A stretch of 44,042 nt of DNA from assembly GCA_016194905.1 (NCBI GenBank), contig JACQAP010000003.1, positions 1 through 44,042 of the forward strand. The letters are read 5' to 3'. Positions 33,222 to 44,042 of the stretch are shown here, one piece after another. Both the position numbers and the translations under genes were made by a program. The notes under the pieces were generated by a model that saw nothing but the letters and a program-made list of their open reading frames with translations, made no database searches and was not told the origin of the DNA. This stretch comes from Betaproteobacteria bacterium (GTDB taxonomy: Bacteria > Pseudomonadota > Gammaproteobacteria > Burkholderiales > JACQAP01). The stretch's first letter is position 1; each line of letters begins with the position of its first letter.

Positions 33222-34187
33222 GACCCTCGCCTTTAATCTTTCCATCGCCGCAACCAGTTGCGCGCTGATCCCGGCTTCCCAGGCCGAATGACCGGCGTCG
33301 GGAATGACCGTGTATTCCGCTTCGGGCCACGCTTGGTGCAGATCGTGGGCGGAAATGATCGGGCATACCATGTCGTAACGTCCCTGCACGATGATGCCGG
33401 GAATCGATCGCAGCTTGCCAGCGTTGTCAAGCAACGAATTTTCCGGCAGAAAGATGTTGTTGGCGAAGTAGTGCGCTTCGATGCGCGCAAGGCCCAGTGC
33501 AACGATATCCTCCGAGAAATGCGCCACCGTGGACGCGCTTGGCAGCAGCGTGGAGCAGGAACCTTCGTAAATGCTCCATTGGTGGGCCGCAGGCATGTGG
33601 ATCAGCGGGTCCGGATCGTTCAGCCGCATCGAATAGGCCGCAAGCAGGTTGCTTCGCTCCGATTCCGGTATGTATTCTGCAAAGCGGCGCCAGGCTTCGG
33701 GATAGACAAAGCGCATGCCGTACAAAAACCAGTCGATCTCGAGCTTGCGACACAGGAATATTCCGCGCAATACCAGTGCCGCGCAATGCGCCGGATGCGT
33801 TTCCGCATAGGCAAGTGCGAGCGTGCTGCCCCATGATCCGCCGAAGACGACCCATTTTTCGATGCCGAGATGCGTGCGCAGCTTCTCCATGTCGGCGACC
33901 AGGTGCGGCGTGGTGTTGTCGGTCAGGTTTCCGTGCGGTCGCGAACGTCCGGCGCCGCGCTGGTCGAATATGATGACGCGGTAGTGTGCCGGATCGAAGA
34001 AACGGCGGTGCATCGGGCTGGCGCCGGCGCCGGGCCCGCCGTGGAGGAACACTACGGGCGCCCCGCGCGGATTTCCCGACTCTTCCCAGTACATTTCATG
34101 CCGGTCGTCCAATCTGAGGTGACTGAAGCGCAACGGCTCGATTTCCGGATAAAGCTCGGTGCGAATGCGTGGAGTCGGGAAATCCAT
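33219..34187 (-). CDS. pip: Proline iminopeptidase
   Basis: 322 residues, alpha/beta hydrolase of peptidase family S33 that removes N-terminal proline. The oxyanion loop is HGGPGAGASP (49-58), the nucleophile S118 in GGSWGSTLALAYA, acid D272 in QGRYDMVCP and H300 in PDAGHSAWE. The N-terminal YWEESGNPRG is typical of the family. Cytosolic. It is divergent from maeB with a 170-bp gap; the 33170-33221 inverted repeat overlaps its last codons. Confidence 0.93.
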   Translation of the reverse strand: MDFPTPRIRTELYPEIEPLRFSHLRLDDRHEMYWEESGNPRGAPVVFLHGGPGAGASPMHRRFFDPAHYRVIIFDQRGAGRSRPHGNLTDNTTPHLVADMEKLRTHLGIEKWVVFGGSWGSTLALAYAETHPAHCAALVLRGIFLCRKLEIDWFLYGMRFVYPEAWRRFAEYIPESERSNLLAAYSMRLNDPDPLIHMPAAHQWSIYEGSCSTLLPSASTVAHFSEDIVALGLARIEAHYFANNIFLPENSLLDNAGKLRSIPGIIVQGRYDMVCPIISAHDLHQAWPEAEYTVIPDAGHSAWEAGISAQLVAAMERLKARV

Positions 34188-34323
34188 GTTCCGAAGTGCA
34201 AGGCAAGTGTGACTGCGATCAAATGTGGCTACGAAGCAGGAATTGCCGGAACCATAGCAAAAAGCCTGGCTTGCGACAAACCTCGATGCGGCGCCGCAGA
34301 GGATCGCTTAGACATGCGTCCCG

Positions 34324-34329
34324 TATAAT
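34324..34329 (+). promoter_or_regulatory. Possible -10 element upstream of maeB
   Basis: A perfect TATAAT lies 28 nt before the maeB start. No good -35 hexamer is visible 16-18 nt upstream, so the promoter may depend on an activator or the match may be chance. Confidence 0.35.
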
Positions 34330-34357
34330 CACTGCCAATACCGAGGACGGAGAAAAT

Positions 34358-36631
34358 ATGGACGAGCTTCTGCGCAAAAGCGCACTCGATTATCACCGCT
34401 TGCCGACACCGGGAAAGATCTCGGTGGTCCCCACCAAAGCCCTGCTCAACCAGCGCGATCTCGCGCTCGCGTATTCACCGGGGGTCGCGGCGGCTTGCGA
34501 GGAAATCGTGCGGGACCCGACGACGGCACGCAGCTACACGGCGCGCGGCAATCTGATCGGCGTGATCACCAACGGCACTGCGGTGCTCGGCCTTGGGCCG
34601 ATCGGTCCGCTCGCCAGCAAACCGGTGATGGAAGGCAAGGGCGTGCTGTTCAAGAAATTCGCCGGCATCGACGTTTTCGACATTGAGATCAACGAGCGCG
34701 ACCCGGACAAGCTGGTGGACATCATCGCCAGCCTGGAGCCCACCTTCGGTGGCATCAATCTTGAAGACATCAAGGCGCCGGAATGCTTCTACATCGAGAA
34801 GCAGTTGCGCAGCCGGATGAAGATTCCGGTATTCCACGACGACCAGCATGGCACGGCGATCATCGTCGGCGCCGCAGTGCTCAACGGTCTCAAGGTAGTC
34901 GGCAAGGACATCGGCAAGGTGAAGCTGGTGTGCTCGGGTGCCGGTGCAGCGGCACTCGCCTGCCTCGATCTGCTTGTGAGCCTCGGCTTGTCGATGGAGA
35001 ACATCTGGGTCTCCGACATCAAGGGCGTGGTGTACAGCGGGCGCAAGGAGGAGATGGACGACAATAAGGCGCGCTACGCGAAGGACACGAAAGCCCGGTC
35101 GCTAGCCGACATTCTGCCGGGTGCGGACATATTCCTCGGTCTTTCCGCCGCGCGCGTGCTCAAGCCGGAAATGCTCAAACAGATGGGTCCGACGCCGTTG
35201 ATTCTCGCCCTTGCCAATCCCGAGCCGGAAATCCTGCCTGACCAGGCCAAGGCGGTGCGTCCCGACGCGATCATGGCGACCGGACGCTCCGACTATCCGA
35301 ACCAGGTCAATAACGTGCTGTGCTTCCCGTTCATCTTCCGCGGCGCGCTGGATGTCGGGGCGACCACCATCACGGAGCAGATGAAACTCGCGGCGGTCCG
35401 CGCGATTGCCGAACTGGCCCAGGCGGAACAGTCGGACATAGTCGCGATCGCCTACGGCGAGCAGGAAATGACCTTCGGTCCGGAATACCTGATTCCGAAG
35501 CCCTTCGATCCACGCCTGATTGAAAAGATCGCGCCGGCCGTGGCGCTGGCCGCCATGGAAAGCGGTGTGGCAACCCGGCCGATCCACGATTTTGTCGCCT
35601 ACCGCGATCAGCTCTCGCAGTTCGTCTATCACTCCGGCCTCATCATGAAGCCGGTATTCAGCGCGGCAAAGAAGAATCCGACCCGGGTGGTGTTCTGCGA
35701 GGGCGAAGACGAACGCGTGCTGCGTTCGGTGCAGATCGTGGTGGACGAGGGCGTGGCCAAACCGATCCTGATCGCTCGTCCGGAAGTGCTCATTCCCCGC
35801 ATCGAGAAGTACGGCCTGCGCATTCGTCCGGGCAAGGACTTCGAGATCGTGAACCCGAACTCGGATCCGCGCTTTCGTGACTACTGGCAGGAGTACTACG
35901 CGCTGGTCCGGCGCAAGGGTATTTCAGTGGAATATGCCAAGCGCGAAGTGACCCGGCGCACCACGCTGATCGGCGCGCTGATGGTCCGCCGGGGCGATGC
36001 GGACGCGATGTTGTGCGGAACAATTGCACAGTTCTCGCTGCACGTGGAATACATTGCCACTGTCATCGGCCTGCGCAAGGGCGTCAACCAGTTCGCGGCG
36101 ATGAACATGCTGATCCTGCCGGACCGCAAGTTGTTCATCTGCGACACCTACGTCAATCCGGACCCGACCGCCGAGCAGATCGCCGAGATCACCATGATGG
36201 CGGCCGATGAGGTCTTGCGCTTCGGGATCACACCGAAGATCGCGCTGTTGTCGCATTCCAATTTCGGCAGTTCGCGCAACCCGTCCGCGCAGAAGATGAG
36301 CAAGGCGCGCGAAATTCTCGAGCAGCGCGCGCCGCAACTGGAAGTCGAGGGAGAAATGCACGGCGATGCAGCGCTCGACGAGGAAATCCGCATGAAGATT
36401 TTCCCGAACTCGCGGCTCAAGGGCGAGGCCAACCTGCTGATCATGCCGACGCTCGACGCGGCGAACATTACCTTCAACCTGATCAAGACCATTTCCGGCG
36501 ACGGCATCACCGTCGGCCCGATACTGCTCGGCGCGGCAAAGCCGGTACACATCCTGACGCCGACCGCCACCGTGCGCAGGCTGGTGAACATGGCCGCTCT
36601 GGCCTCCGTGGACGCATCCTTCAGCCGCTGA
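34358..36631 (+). CDS. maeB: NADP-dependent malic enzyme with phosphotransacetylase-like domain
   Basis: 757 residues, normal for the bacterial hybrid type. The N-terminal half (about 1-425) is a malic enzyme: NADP-binding [17 protein letters not shown], metal-binding FHDDQHGTA with [10 protein letters not shown], and YSPGVAAAC. The C-terminal half (about 430-757) resembles phosphate acetyltransferase ([16 protein letters not shown]) and is usually regulatory, without Pta activity. It converts malate to pyruvate and CO2 with NADPH formation; acetyl-CoA often inhibits it. I chose 34358 with GAGGACGGAGA just upstream; longer in-frame starts are unlikely. NADPH from this enzyme could feed PHA synthesis. 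Confidence 0.95.
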   Translation: MDELLRKSALDYHRLPTPGKISVVPTKALLNQRDLALAYSPGVAAACEEIVRDPTTARSYTARGNLIGVITNGTAVLGLGPIGPLASKPVMEGKGVLFKKFAGIDVFDIEINERDPDKLVDIIASLEPTFGGINLEDIKAPECFYIEKQLRSRMKIPVFHDDQHGTAIIVGAAVLNGLKVVGKDIGKVKLVCSGAGAAALACLDLLVSLGLSMENIWVSDIKGVVYSGRKEEMDDNKARYAKDTKARSLADILPGADIFLGLSAARVLKPEMLKQMGPTPLILALANPEPEILPDQAKAVRPDAIMATGRSDYPNQVNNVLCFPFIFRGALDVGATTITEQMKLAAVRAIAELAQAEQSDIVAIAYGEQEMTFGPEYLIPKPFDPRLIEKIAPAVALAAMESGVATRPIHDFVAYRDQLSQFVYHSGLIMKPVFSAAKKNPTRVVFCEGEDERVLRSVQIVVDEGVAKPILIARPEVLIPRIEKYGLRIRPGKDFEIVNPNSDPRFRDYWQEYYALVRRKGISVEYAKREVTRRTTLIGALMVRRGDADAMLCGTIAQFSLHVEYIATVIGLRKGVNQFAAMNMLILPDRKLFICDTYVNPDPTAEQIAEITMMAADEVLRFGITPKIALLSHSNFGSSRNPSAQKMSKAREILEQRAPQLEVEGEMHGDAALDEEIRMKIFPNSRLKGEANLLIMPTLDAANITFNLIKTISGDGITVGPILLGAAKPVHILTPTATVRRLVNMAALASVDASFSR

Positions 36632-36693
36632 TTCCCCCGGAATACCGGACTCTGCGGCGATCGGGGGCCGGTCGTACCGCATTGGAGAATTGC

Positions 36694-37842
36694 ATGACCC
36701 TGCCTGTCGTATTCGAAGAAAAAAACGCCGCAAACGGCGCGCGCATCGGCGTCGCGAGGCTCAACGCCGAGAAGACGCTGAACGCCCTGTCGCTGGAGAT
36801 GATCGACCTGCTGGCCGAACGCTTGACCGCATGGGCCGCTGATCCGGGCGTGGCCCTGGTTGTGATCGAAGGGGCCGGCGAGAAGGCTTTTTCCGCGGGC
36901 GCTGACCTGCACAAGGTACACGAGGCCATGCTCGCGCATCACGCTTCGGCGCAACGCGACGACATTCGCGGCAATGCGTACGCCGCCGGCTTTTTCGGTC
37001 GCGAATACCGTCTCGATTACGTGATTCATACCTATCCCAAGCCGGTGTTGTGCTGGGGACACGGCATAGTCATGGGCGGTGGCGTGGGCCTGATGTCCGG
37101 CGCGAGCCATCGCGTGGTCACCCATGAATCACGCGTGGCGATGCCGGAGATCACCATCGGGCTCTATCCGGATGTGGGGGGCAGTTGGCTGCTTGGGCGC
37201 ATGCCGGGCGCCACTGGCCTGTTCCTGGCGCTGACCGGCGCGAGATTGCAGGCGTCCGATGCGCTGTTCGTCAAGCTCGCGGACTATTGCATCGATCACG
37301 CGCGCAAGCCTGCGGTTTTCGACGCGCTGTTCGCGCGGCCGTGGACACGCGCTTCCGGCGACAATCACCGCCTGCTTTCCGCAGTGCTGCGCGCCTTTGC
37401 GGAGGCCGACTTGCCGCACGGTCCGCTGCGCCGGCACTTCGACCTGATCAACAAACTGTGTGGCGGCGGGGAGCTGAACGACATCGTTGCCGCGATTACC
37501 GGCCTGAAGACCGAAGACGCGTGGCTCGCAAAGGCGGGGGCGACGCTCGCCGCGGGATCGCCGAGCACCGCTGCCCTGAGCTACGAGCTGCAACGGCGCG
37601 CGAAGCATCTGTCGCTGGCCGACGTGTTTCGCATGGAGTTCGTGGCCGCGCTTCATTGCGCGCGCCGGGCGGATTTTGCCGAAGGCATACGCGCGCTGCT
37701 GATCGACAAGGATCAGCGGCCGCGGTGGCGACCGCCGACGCTGGCCCAGATTACGCCTGAATGGACCGACGGCTTTTTCGCGAGTCCCTGGAAAGCAAGC
37801 GAGCACCCGCTCGCCGACCTCGGCGCTGCATCAGCATACTGA
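36694..37842 (+). CDS. Enoyl-CoA hydratase/isomerase family, 3-hydroxyisobutyryl-CoA hydrolase-like
   Basis: 382 residues, longer than a plain enoyl-CoA hydratase and matching the HIBYL-CoA hydrolase group (valine degradation). The crotonase core has FSAGADLHKVHE (oxyanion region), GHGIVMGGGVGLMSGASHRVVTHE and PEITIGLYPDVGGSWLL, with the glutamate in PEITIG as the likely catalytic residue. I chose 36694 with GGAG 7 nt upstream; a TTG at 36682 is less likely. Element D follows its stop, before the convergent metE. Confidence 0.88.
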   Translation: MTLPVVFEEKNAANGARIGVARLNAEKTLNALSLEMIDLLAERLTAWAADPGVALVVIEGAGEKAFSAGADLHKVHEAMLAHHASAQRDDIRGNAYAAGFFGREYRLDYVIHTYPKPVLCWGHGIVMGGGVGLMSGASHRVVTHESRVAMPEITIGLYPDVGGSWLLGRMPGATGLFLALTGARLQASDALFVKLADYCIDHARKPAVFDALFARPWTRASGDNHRLLSAVLRAFAEADLPHGPLRRHFDLINKLCGGGELNDIVAAITGLKTEDAWLAKAGATLAAGSPSTAALSYELQRRAKHLSLADVFRMEFVAALHCARRADFAEGIRALLIDKDQRPRWRPPTLAQITPEWTDGFFASPWKASEHPLADLGAASAY

Positions 37843-37861
37843 CGTGAACCGCAAAAAAAAT

Positions 37862-38007
37862 TAGCCACAGAGGCCACAGAGGAAAGCGAGAGGAAGGGAC
37901 CGACGGGGAATCATGCGGCCAACCACGTTGACATCTCGCAACGTCGCAGCCTCATTTTGGCCACCTGTTTTTCCGATACTGGTATTCCTCTGTGCCCTCT
38001 GTGGCTA
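37862..38007. repeat. Paired inverted-arm element D (9-nt tandem units)
   Basis: Left arm 37862-37884 (TAGCCACAGAGG, then CCACAGAGGAA) and right arm 37985-38007 are reverse complements at 22 of 23 positions. It lies between the convergent stops at 37842 and 38034. Unlike A, B, C and E it is not next to a start codon. Confidence 0.9.
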
Positions 38008-38033
38008 TCGAAGTTGAACTTGATTGAGTGCAT

Positions 38034-40331
38034 TCATGCCGACAAGGCGATCGGCTTCGAAATATCCAGTCGCTTTCGCATCCGGTGCGCGGCTTCCACC
38101 ATGCTGCGCAGGGCCGCCTCGGTCTCCGGCCAGCCGCGCGTCTTCAGGCCGCAATCGGGATTGACCCACAGCCGCTCGGGGGGAATGACCCCGCACGCGC
38201 GTTCCAGCAACCGGGTCATTTCATCGGTTGACGGCACGCGCGGCGAATGGATGTCGTAGACGCCCGGACCGATTTCATTCGGATAACTGAACTGGCCGAA
38301 TCCATCCAGCAATTCCATTTTGGAGCGCGATGTTTCGATGGTAATTACATCCGCATCCATGGCCGCAATCGCCGGCAGGATGTCGTTGAATTCCGAGTAG
38401 CACATGTGCGTATGAATCTGCGTCTCGTCGGCCGCGGCGGCTGCAGACAGCTTGAATGCATGCACCGCCCAGTCCAGATAACTTTCCCAGTTGCGTCTCT
38501 TCAGCGGCAGGCCTTCGCGAAATGCAGGCTCATCGATCTGGATGACGCCGATGCCGGCCTTCTCCAGATCGGCAACCTCGTCGCGGATGGCCAGCGCAAT
38601 CTGGAAAGCAGTCAGCTTGCGCGGCTGGTCGTCGCGCACAAAAGACCACTGCAGGATCGTGACCGGCCCGGTCAGCATGCCTTTCATGGGTTTTTCCGTG
38701 AGCGATTGAGCGTAACGCGCGGTATCCACGGTCATCGGCTCCGGGCGATAGACGTCGCCGTAAATGATCGGCGGCTTCACGCAGCGGGATCCGTAGCTCT
38801 GGACCCAGCCGTTCTCGGTGAAAGCGAATCCCCAAAGCTGCTCGCCGAAGTACTCGACCATGTCGTTGCGCTCGGCCTCGCCATGCACCAGCACGTCGAG
38901 TCCGAGTGCTTCCTGCCGTTCGACCGCGGTTCTGATTTCGGCGCGGATACGCTCCAGGTATTCGAGAGCGCTTATTTCCCGGCGTTTGTAGGCGCCTCGT
39001 GCCGAGCGGATCTGCTGCGTTTGTGGAAACGAGCCGATCGTCGTCGTCGGCAAAGGCGGAAGCTTCAATCGGTCGCGCTGCTTGAGAATGCGCGCGCCGA
39101 ACGGGTTTGCGCGTTTCGCCATATCCGCGCTTACGTCTGCGAGGCGTTTGCGCACCCACTCGTTCGAAACCCGCGCATTCTCACGACGCGACTTCTGCAG
39201 CGCGTCCGAATGATCCAGTTCGCTTGCGACCGCGTTTTCTCCCGAGTCGAGGGCCGACCCGAGGATGCGGATTTCATCCAGCTTCTGATCCGCAAACGCC
39301 AGCCAGGAATGGACGTCGGCAGCCAGTTTCTGTTCGTTTTCCAACGACACCGGAACGTGCAACAGTGAACACGACGGTGCAATCCAGAGCCTGTCCTGAA
39401 ATTTCTCATGCAGCGGATGCAGGCTCGCCAACAGGCGTCGCAGGTCTGCGCGCCAGATGTTGCGACCGTCGACCACCCCGGCCGACAGCACCCAATCCTG
39501 CGGCAGCGTCGTTGCCCACTTCTTGATCTGCGAGGGCCCACGCACCAGATCGAGATGGATTCCCTGCACCGGCAATCGCACGATCCTGTCGGCGTAGGCC
39601 TCGACGCTGTCGAAGTAAGTCGTAAGCAGCAGGTTCGGCGCGCGCCCCGCAAGGACCGGATACGCGCGATCGAACGCATCGAGCCATTCCGGCGGCAGGT
39701 CCAGGCATAGCGCGGGCTCGTCGATCTGCACCCACTGGATGCCTGTCTGTTGCAGGCGCTCCAGAAGGCGGGCGTAGGCTTCGGCCAGCGGTCGCAGGAG
39801 ACGCAGGCGGTCGAATCCCGGCTCGGTGGCCTTCGACAGGTAAAGGAATGTGACCGGCCCGATCAGGATCGCCTTTACCGCCGTGCCGCGGAGTTGGGCT
39901 TCGCGAATCTGATCGAAATACCAGTCGGGGCCACCTCCGAAACGCGTGAGGGGGTCCAGCTCCGGCACGAGGTAGTGATAGTTGGTGTCGAACCACTTGG
40001 TCATTTCCATGGCTGGCTGATCCGCGCTGCCGCGGGCAAGCGCAAAGTAATCCTTGAGCGAAAGCCGGTCGGTGTCGAAGCCGAAACGCCGCGGCGGGCA
40101 GCCCAGCAGCGCCGCCATGTTCAGGACCTGGTCATAGAATGCGAAATCGCCCGCGCCGAGGAAGCGCAGCCCCGCTTCGCTTTGCTTGTCCCAGTTCCGT
40201 GCCCGCAGGCCGCGGCCCACGCCCTGCAGATAGGATTCGTCAGCTTCGCCGCGCCAGAAGGCCTCGAGGGCAAATTTGATCTCCCGCCCCGGACCGATGC
40301 GCGGGTAACCGAGAATGTGGGTCGTGCCCAT
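38034..40331 (-). CDS. metE: Cobalamin-independent methionine synthase
   Basis: 765 residues, normal for the family. It makes methionine from homocysteine with a methyl group from methyltetrahydropteroyl-triglutamate. The N-terminal half starts [20 protein letters not shown]. Zinc ligands are visible in the C-terminal half: HTHMCYSEF and [10 protein letters not shown] chose 40331, which gives the family N-terminus and has GGGG before it; an in-frame start at 40478 would add an unrelated tail and overlap metR. It diverges from metR, and the intergenic MetR box (40416-40428) should allow MetR to activate it when homocysteine accumulates. Confidence 0.96.
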   Translation of the reverse strand: MGTTHILGYPRIGPGREIKFALEAFWRGEADESYLQGVGRGLRARNWDKQSEAGLRFLGAGDFAFYDQVLNMAALLGCPPRRFGFDTDRLSLKDYFALARGSADQPAMEMTKWFDTNYHYLVPELDPLTRFGGGPDWYFDQIREAQLRGTAVKAILIGPVTFLYLSKATEPGFDRLRLLRPLAEAYARLLERLQQTGIQWVQIDEPALCLDLPPEWLDAFDRAYPVLAGRAPNLLLTTYFDSVEAYADRIVRLPVQGIHLDLVRGPSQIKKWATTLPQDWVLSAGVVDGRNIWRADLRRLLASLHPLHEKFQDRLWIAPSCSLLHVPVSLENEQKLAADVHSWLAFADQKLDEIRILGSALDSGENAVASELDHSDALQKSRRENARVSNEWVRKRLADVSADMAKRANPFGARILKQRDRLKLPPLPTTTIGSFPQTQQIRSARGAYKRREISALEYLERIRAEIRTAVERQEALGLDVLVHGEAERNDMVEYFGEQLWGFAFTENGWVQSYGSRCVKPPIIYGDVYRPEPMTVDTARYAQSLTEKPMKGMLTGPVTILQWSFVRDDQPRKLTAFQIALAIRDEVADLEKAGIGVIQIDEPAFREGLPLKRRNWESYLDWAVHAFKLSAAAAADETQIHTHMCYSEFNDILPAIAAMDADVITIETSRSKMELLDGFGQFSYPNEIGPGVYDIHSPRVPSTDEMTRLLERACGVIPPERLWVNPDCGLKTRGWPETEAALRSMVEAAHRMRKRLDISKPIALSA

Positions 40332-40415
40332 GGGAACCCCGGCTTTTCGTTGGACAGGCCGTGGAGTATCGGCAACCGCAGGATTAGAATCAAACGATAG
40401 TTTTTCCGAGATACT

Positions 40416-40428
40416 TGAATGAAATTCA
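40416..40428. promoter_or_regulatory. MetR box in the metE-metR intergenic region
   Basis: TGAATGAAATTCA matches the known MetR operator consensus TGAAnnWnnTTCA exactly. It lies 84 bp upstream of the metE start and 12 bp before the metR start, a position suited to activation of metE and repression of metR. Confidence 0.8.
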
Positions 40429-40440
40429 TATCGAGAACTT

Positions 40441-41352
40441 ATGATTGAACTGCGCCATCTCAGGTCGCTGGTTGCCATTGCCGAGGCCGGCAGGCTCGCC
40501 AGCGCCGCGGAACGGGTCCACTTGACGCAAAGCGCTCTCTCGCACCAGGTCAGGGCCCTCGAAGAGCACTACGGAATTACGCTGTTTCAGCGGACCAGCG
40601 GTGGGTTGCGCTATACCGCCGCAGGACAACGCCTGCTGCAGCTCGCGCGCGAAATGCTGGCCGCTGTCGTGGACGCGGAGCGGGACCTCGAGCGCATGAA
40701 AGGCGATATGAGCGGGGAACTGCGCATCGTGCTCGAATGCCATACCTGTTTTGACTGGCTGATGCCGGTCATGGATGAGTTCCGCAAGCGCTGGCCGGAA
40801 GTCGAGGTCGATCTGGTCGCAGGGTTCCACAGCGATCCCATCGGGCTGCTCCGAACCGGAAAAGCGGAACTGGTGATCGGTTCCGGCAAACCGCGCGGCC
40901 GGGAATTCGGGACCATGCCGCTGTTCCGTTTCGAGATACTCGCCGTGCTGCCGGTGGAGCATCGCCTGCGCGCCAAACGGCGGATCGATGCCGCCGACCT
41001 GGCGGGAGAAACGCTCATCACCTATCCCGTCCCCGAAGACAGGATCGACGTGATCCGCGAAGTTCTGCGCCCGGCGGGCGTCCGCTTGCAGCGGCGCACC
41101 GCCGAACTGACCATAGCCATCCTTCAACTCGTCGCCAGCCGGCGCGGCATCGCGGCGTTGCCCAATTGGGGTGTGAAGAACTATGTCGACTACGACTACA
41201 TACTGGCCAAGCGCATAGGACCCAAAGGCCTGTGGAGTGAACTGCACGCGGTCGTGCCGCGCTCATTGGCGGCGAAACCTTATGTGCTCGAACTCGTATC
41301 GATCATTCGCAGCAAATGTGCGGCCGAGCTCGATGGCATCGAGTTGATCTGA
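40441..41352 (+). CDS. metR: LysR-type regulator MetR
   Basis: 303 residues. The N-terminal helix-turn-helix ([44 protein letters not shown]) is typical of LysR proteins, followed by a two-lobed effector domain. The effector domain starts [18 protein letters not shown] and contains [10 protein letters not shown], as in MetR. Divergent from metE with a MetR box between them, which makes the assignment firm. Expected to bind homocysteine as co-activator and control metE and itself. No strong ribosome binding site; it may be weakly translated. Confidence 0.95.
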   Translation: MIELRHLRSLVAIAEAGRLASAAERVHLTQSALSHQVRALEEHYGITLFQRTSGGLRYTAAGQRLLQLAREMLAAVVDAERDLERMKGDMSGELRIVLECHTCFDWLMPVMDEFRKRWPEVEVDLVAGFHSDPIGLLRTGKAELVIGSGKPRGREFGTMPLFRFEILAVLPVEHRLRAKRRIDAADLAGETLITYPVPEDRIDVIREVLRPAGVRLQRRTAELTIAILQLVASRRGIAALPNWGVKNYVDYDYILAKRIGPKGLWSELHAVVPRSLAAKPYVLELVSIIRSKCAAELDGIELI

Positions 41353-41378
41353 ATATCCCCGCGGTAGACTATTGACCG

Positions 41379-41407
41379 GGACGGTCGGCCACGTTCGGCG
41401 GCCGTCC
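41379..41407 (+). terminator. Possible hairpin after metR
   Basis: GGACGGTCGGCC pairs imperfectly with GGCGGCCGTCC around a 6-nt loop. There is no T-run and it lies only 22 nt before the next start, so it could also be part of that gene's leader. Confidence 0.35.
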
Positions 41408-41428
41408 TCAGAAAGGAAGTGAAGGGAC

Positions 41429-42142
41429 ATGGCGAAGGCGGACAAGCGGCTGGCGCTGGTAACCGGTGCCAACAAGGGCATTGGCTTCGAAGTATCCAGG
41501 CAGCTCGCGGGCAAGGGACTGCGTGTGATATTGACCAGCCGCGATGCGAAGAAGGGCTTACAGGCGCAAAAGGCGCTGGCGAAGGAAGGTCTGGAAGTCC
41601 TCTGCCATGAACTCGACGTGACCAGGCGCAGGAGCGTTGCCGCACTCGCCCGGTATCTGGCCAAAGAGCACGGCAGGGTCGATGTTCTGGTGAACAACGC
41701 CGGCATCCTGATCGACAGATCCGCGACCAGCGTTCTGGATGAAAAAGAGGACGTGTTCCATACCACGCTGGAAACCAATTTCTTTGGCGCGCTGCGCATG
41801 TGCCAGGCAGTGGTGCCACTGATGCAGAAGCATCGCTATGGAAGGGTGGTGAACCTGTCCAGCGGATTGGGGCAACTCGACGACATGGGCGATGGCAACG
41901 CGGCGTACCGGACGTCGAAGACTGTGTTGAATGCGCTGACCCGTATGGTCGCGACGGCTACGGCGGGCGACAATGTCCTGGTCAACTCGATGTGTCCCGG
42001 CTGGGTGCGCACCGACATGGGCGGTCCCGCTGCGAGTCGCAGCGTGGAGAAGGGCGCGGAAACGGCGGTATGGCTGGCCATGTTGCCTGACAGCGGCCCG
42101 ACGGGCGGATTCTTCCGTGACAAGAAGCCTATCCCTTGGTGA
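41429..42142 (+). CDS. Short-chain dehydrogenase, carbonyl-reductase-like
   Basis: 237-residue NADP-dependent SDR, cytosolic. The cofactor motif is TGANKGIG at 12-19, NNAG at 89-92 and the catalytic residues S144/S145, Y160 and K164 (YRTSK). The patterns TNFFGALRMCQAVVPLM and CPGWVRTDMGG are typical of plant/animal-type carbonyl reductases (for example menthone or carbonyl reductase). The substrate is unknown. The ribosome binding site AGAAAGGAAG precedes the start. Element E lies between it and fumC. Confidence 0.85.
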   Translation: MAKADKRLALVTGANKGIGFEVSRQLAGKGLRVILTSRDAKKGLQAQKALAKEGLEVLCHELDVTRRRSVAALARYLAKEHGRVDVLVNNAGILIDRSATSVLDEKEDVFHTTLETNFFGALRMCQAVVPLMQKHRYGRVVNLSSGLGQLDDMGDGNAAYRTSKTVLNALTRMVATATAGDNVLVNSMCPGWVRTDMGGPAASRSVEKGAETAVWLAMLPDSGPTGGFFRDKKPIPW

Positions 42143-42154
42143 AGCGCTACACCC

Positions 42155-42348
42155 AACGCAGAGGCGCAGAGAACACAGAGGTCGCAGAGAAAAAACGAAG
42201 TATAGTTGGTCCGTGAGTCCGCGCCCTGGGACTGAGCATTGCGGAAATCCTCTGCCCATCTGTAGTTGGCGAGATATCAACTTGAATACATGTTCTCCCT
42301 CTATCATGAATTCCTTTGCGACCTCTGCGCTCTCTGCGCCTCCGCGTT
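42155..42348. repeat. Paired inverted-arm element E (9-nt tandem units)
   Basis: Left arm 42155-42188 (AACGCAGAGG, CGCAGAGAA, CACAGAGGT, CGCAGAGA) and right arm 42315-42348 are reverse complements at 30 of 34 positions. Four 9-nt units per arm. The right arm ends 30 nt before the fumC start at 42379. Confidence 0.9.
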
Positions 42349-42378
42349 GAGATTTTGACTTTTCTGGAGATTGCAGCG

Positions 42379-43821
<1,443 letters not shown>

Positions 43822-43885
43822 TGCCTGTTGAGTAGTTATAGAGTTACTTGTCTGTTGTCCCGAAAGTTGGGGTGGTTTTCCAATC

Positions 43886-44042
43886 GTGAAAGCACTAACT
43901 AAGGCGATTACGCAGTACTTGACTAATACGTCAAGACCGGTTTATCCTAAAAATCGACAGGCCGGTTTTCTGATATGGGGAGCGCCAGCGATGTTGCTGG
44001 CGCTAGTCCTCGTCTGCCTCATTGCCTGTTTCGTGGGCCGCC
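43886..44042 (+). CDS. Possible membrane-protein gene, cut by the window end
   Basis: A frame starting GTG at 43886 (KALTKAITQYLTNTSRPV) is open to the window edge and continues with RQAGFLIWGAPAMLLALVLVCLIACFVGR, a hydrophobic segment typical of a first transmembrane helix. Upstream codons in the same frame are also open, and no strong ribosome binding site is visible, so the start is uncertain. Family unknown. Confidence 0.4.
   Translation, partial: MKALTKAITQYLTNTSRPVYPKNRQAGFLIWGAPAMLLALVLVCLIACFVGR

Noticed and set aside
37843-38033. Element D as a simple rho-independent terminator
   Set aside because: The arms are 100 bp apart and no T-run follows either arm; it fits the repeat family instead.

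Overview
The window looks like chromosomal DNA of a GC-rich (about 60-63 % by hand count of sample lines), probably polyhydroxyalkanoate-accumulating betaproteobacterium. The evidence is a PhaM-type granule regulator, a phasin, a DUF3563-like small protein, a metE/metR divergon and a MaeB-type malic enzyme. The species cannot be named from sequence alone. No rRNA, tRNA or CRISPR array was seen.

Layout. 1-117: 3' end of an IS110-family transposase. 308-2575: two Gfo/Idh/MocA (inositol-dehydrogenase-like) oxidoreductases. 2842-3408: a phasin on the minus strand, then a gene-poor stretch with an IS3-type transposase remnant. 3967-6060: an exported alpha/beta hydrolase and a PRISE-type reductase. 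6061-8137: a lower-GC island with nhaA and a DUF3024 gene, bracketed by inverted copies of a hairpin repeat. 8137-18444: mostly minus-strand genes, including DUF2127, a TauE/SafE exporter, an AraC regulator coupled to an M14 peptidase, a MOSC protein, an aldo/keto reductase, dusA, a beta-barrel-like protein, PAP2 and DUF4337. 18580-29869: a sugar/sugar-acid catabolic locus. 29909-32262: phaM, two small proteins ending at a strong terminator, and a haloalkane-dehalogenase-like gene coupled to an unknown gene. 32323-43821: mscS, pip, maeB, a 3-hydroxyisobutyryl-CoA hydrolase-like gene, metE/metR with a MetR box, a short-chain reductase and fumC. The window ends inside a possible membrane-protein gene.

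The sugar-acid locus holds an FAH-family hydrolase, a 2-keto-3-deoxy-fuconate-dehydrogenase-like SDR, a four-gene ABC importer with a Tat-dependent binding protein, an arabonate-dehydratase-like IlvD/Edd enzyme, an MFS transporter and a UxaA/altronate-dehydratase enzyme. Together they suggest uptake of a sugar and its breakdown through a non-phosphorylated route: sugar acid, 2-keto-3-deoxy acid, 2,4-diketo acid, then pyruvate plus a small hydroxy acid. The sugar dehydrogenase and lactonase are not in the locus; the two Gfo/Idh/MocA enzymes 18 kb away are possible but unproven candidates.

The most unusual signal is a family of five intergenic elements (about 1322-1514, 19455-19620, 24961-25128, 37862-38007, 42155-42348). 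Each has two facing arms built from tandem 9-nt units of the type CRCRGAGGA. The arms within an element match each other better than arms of different elements. In four of the five, the pyrimidine-rich arm ends 29-38 nt upstream of a start codon, with the ribosome binding site in between. Three further paired-arm or palindromic repeats of other sequence types occur at 13783-13870, 23971-24067 and 33170-33221, and one such repeat runs into the 3' end of fumC.
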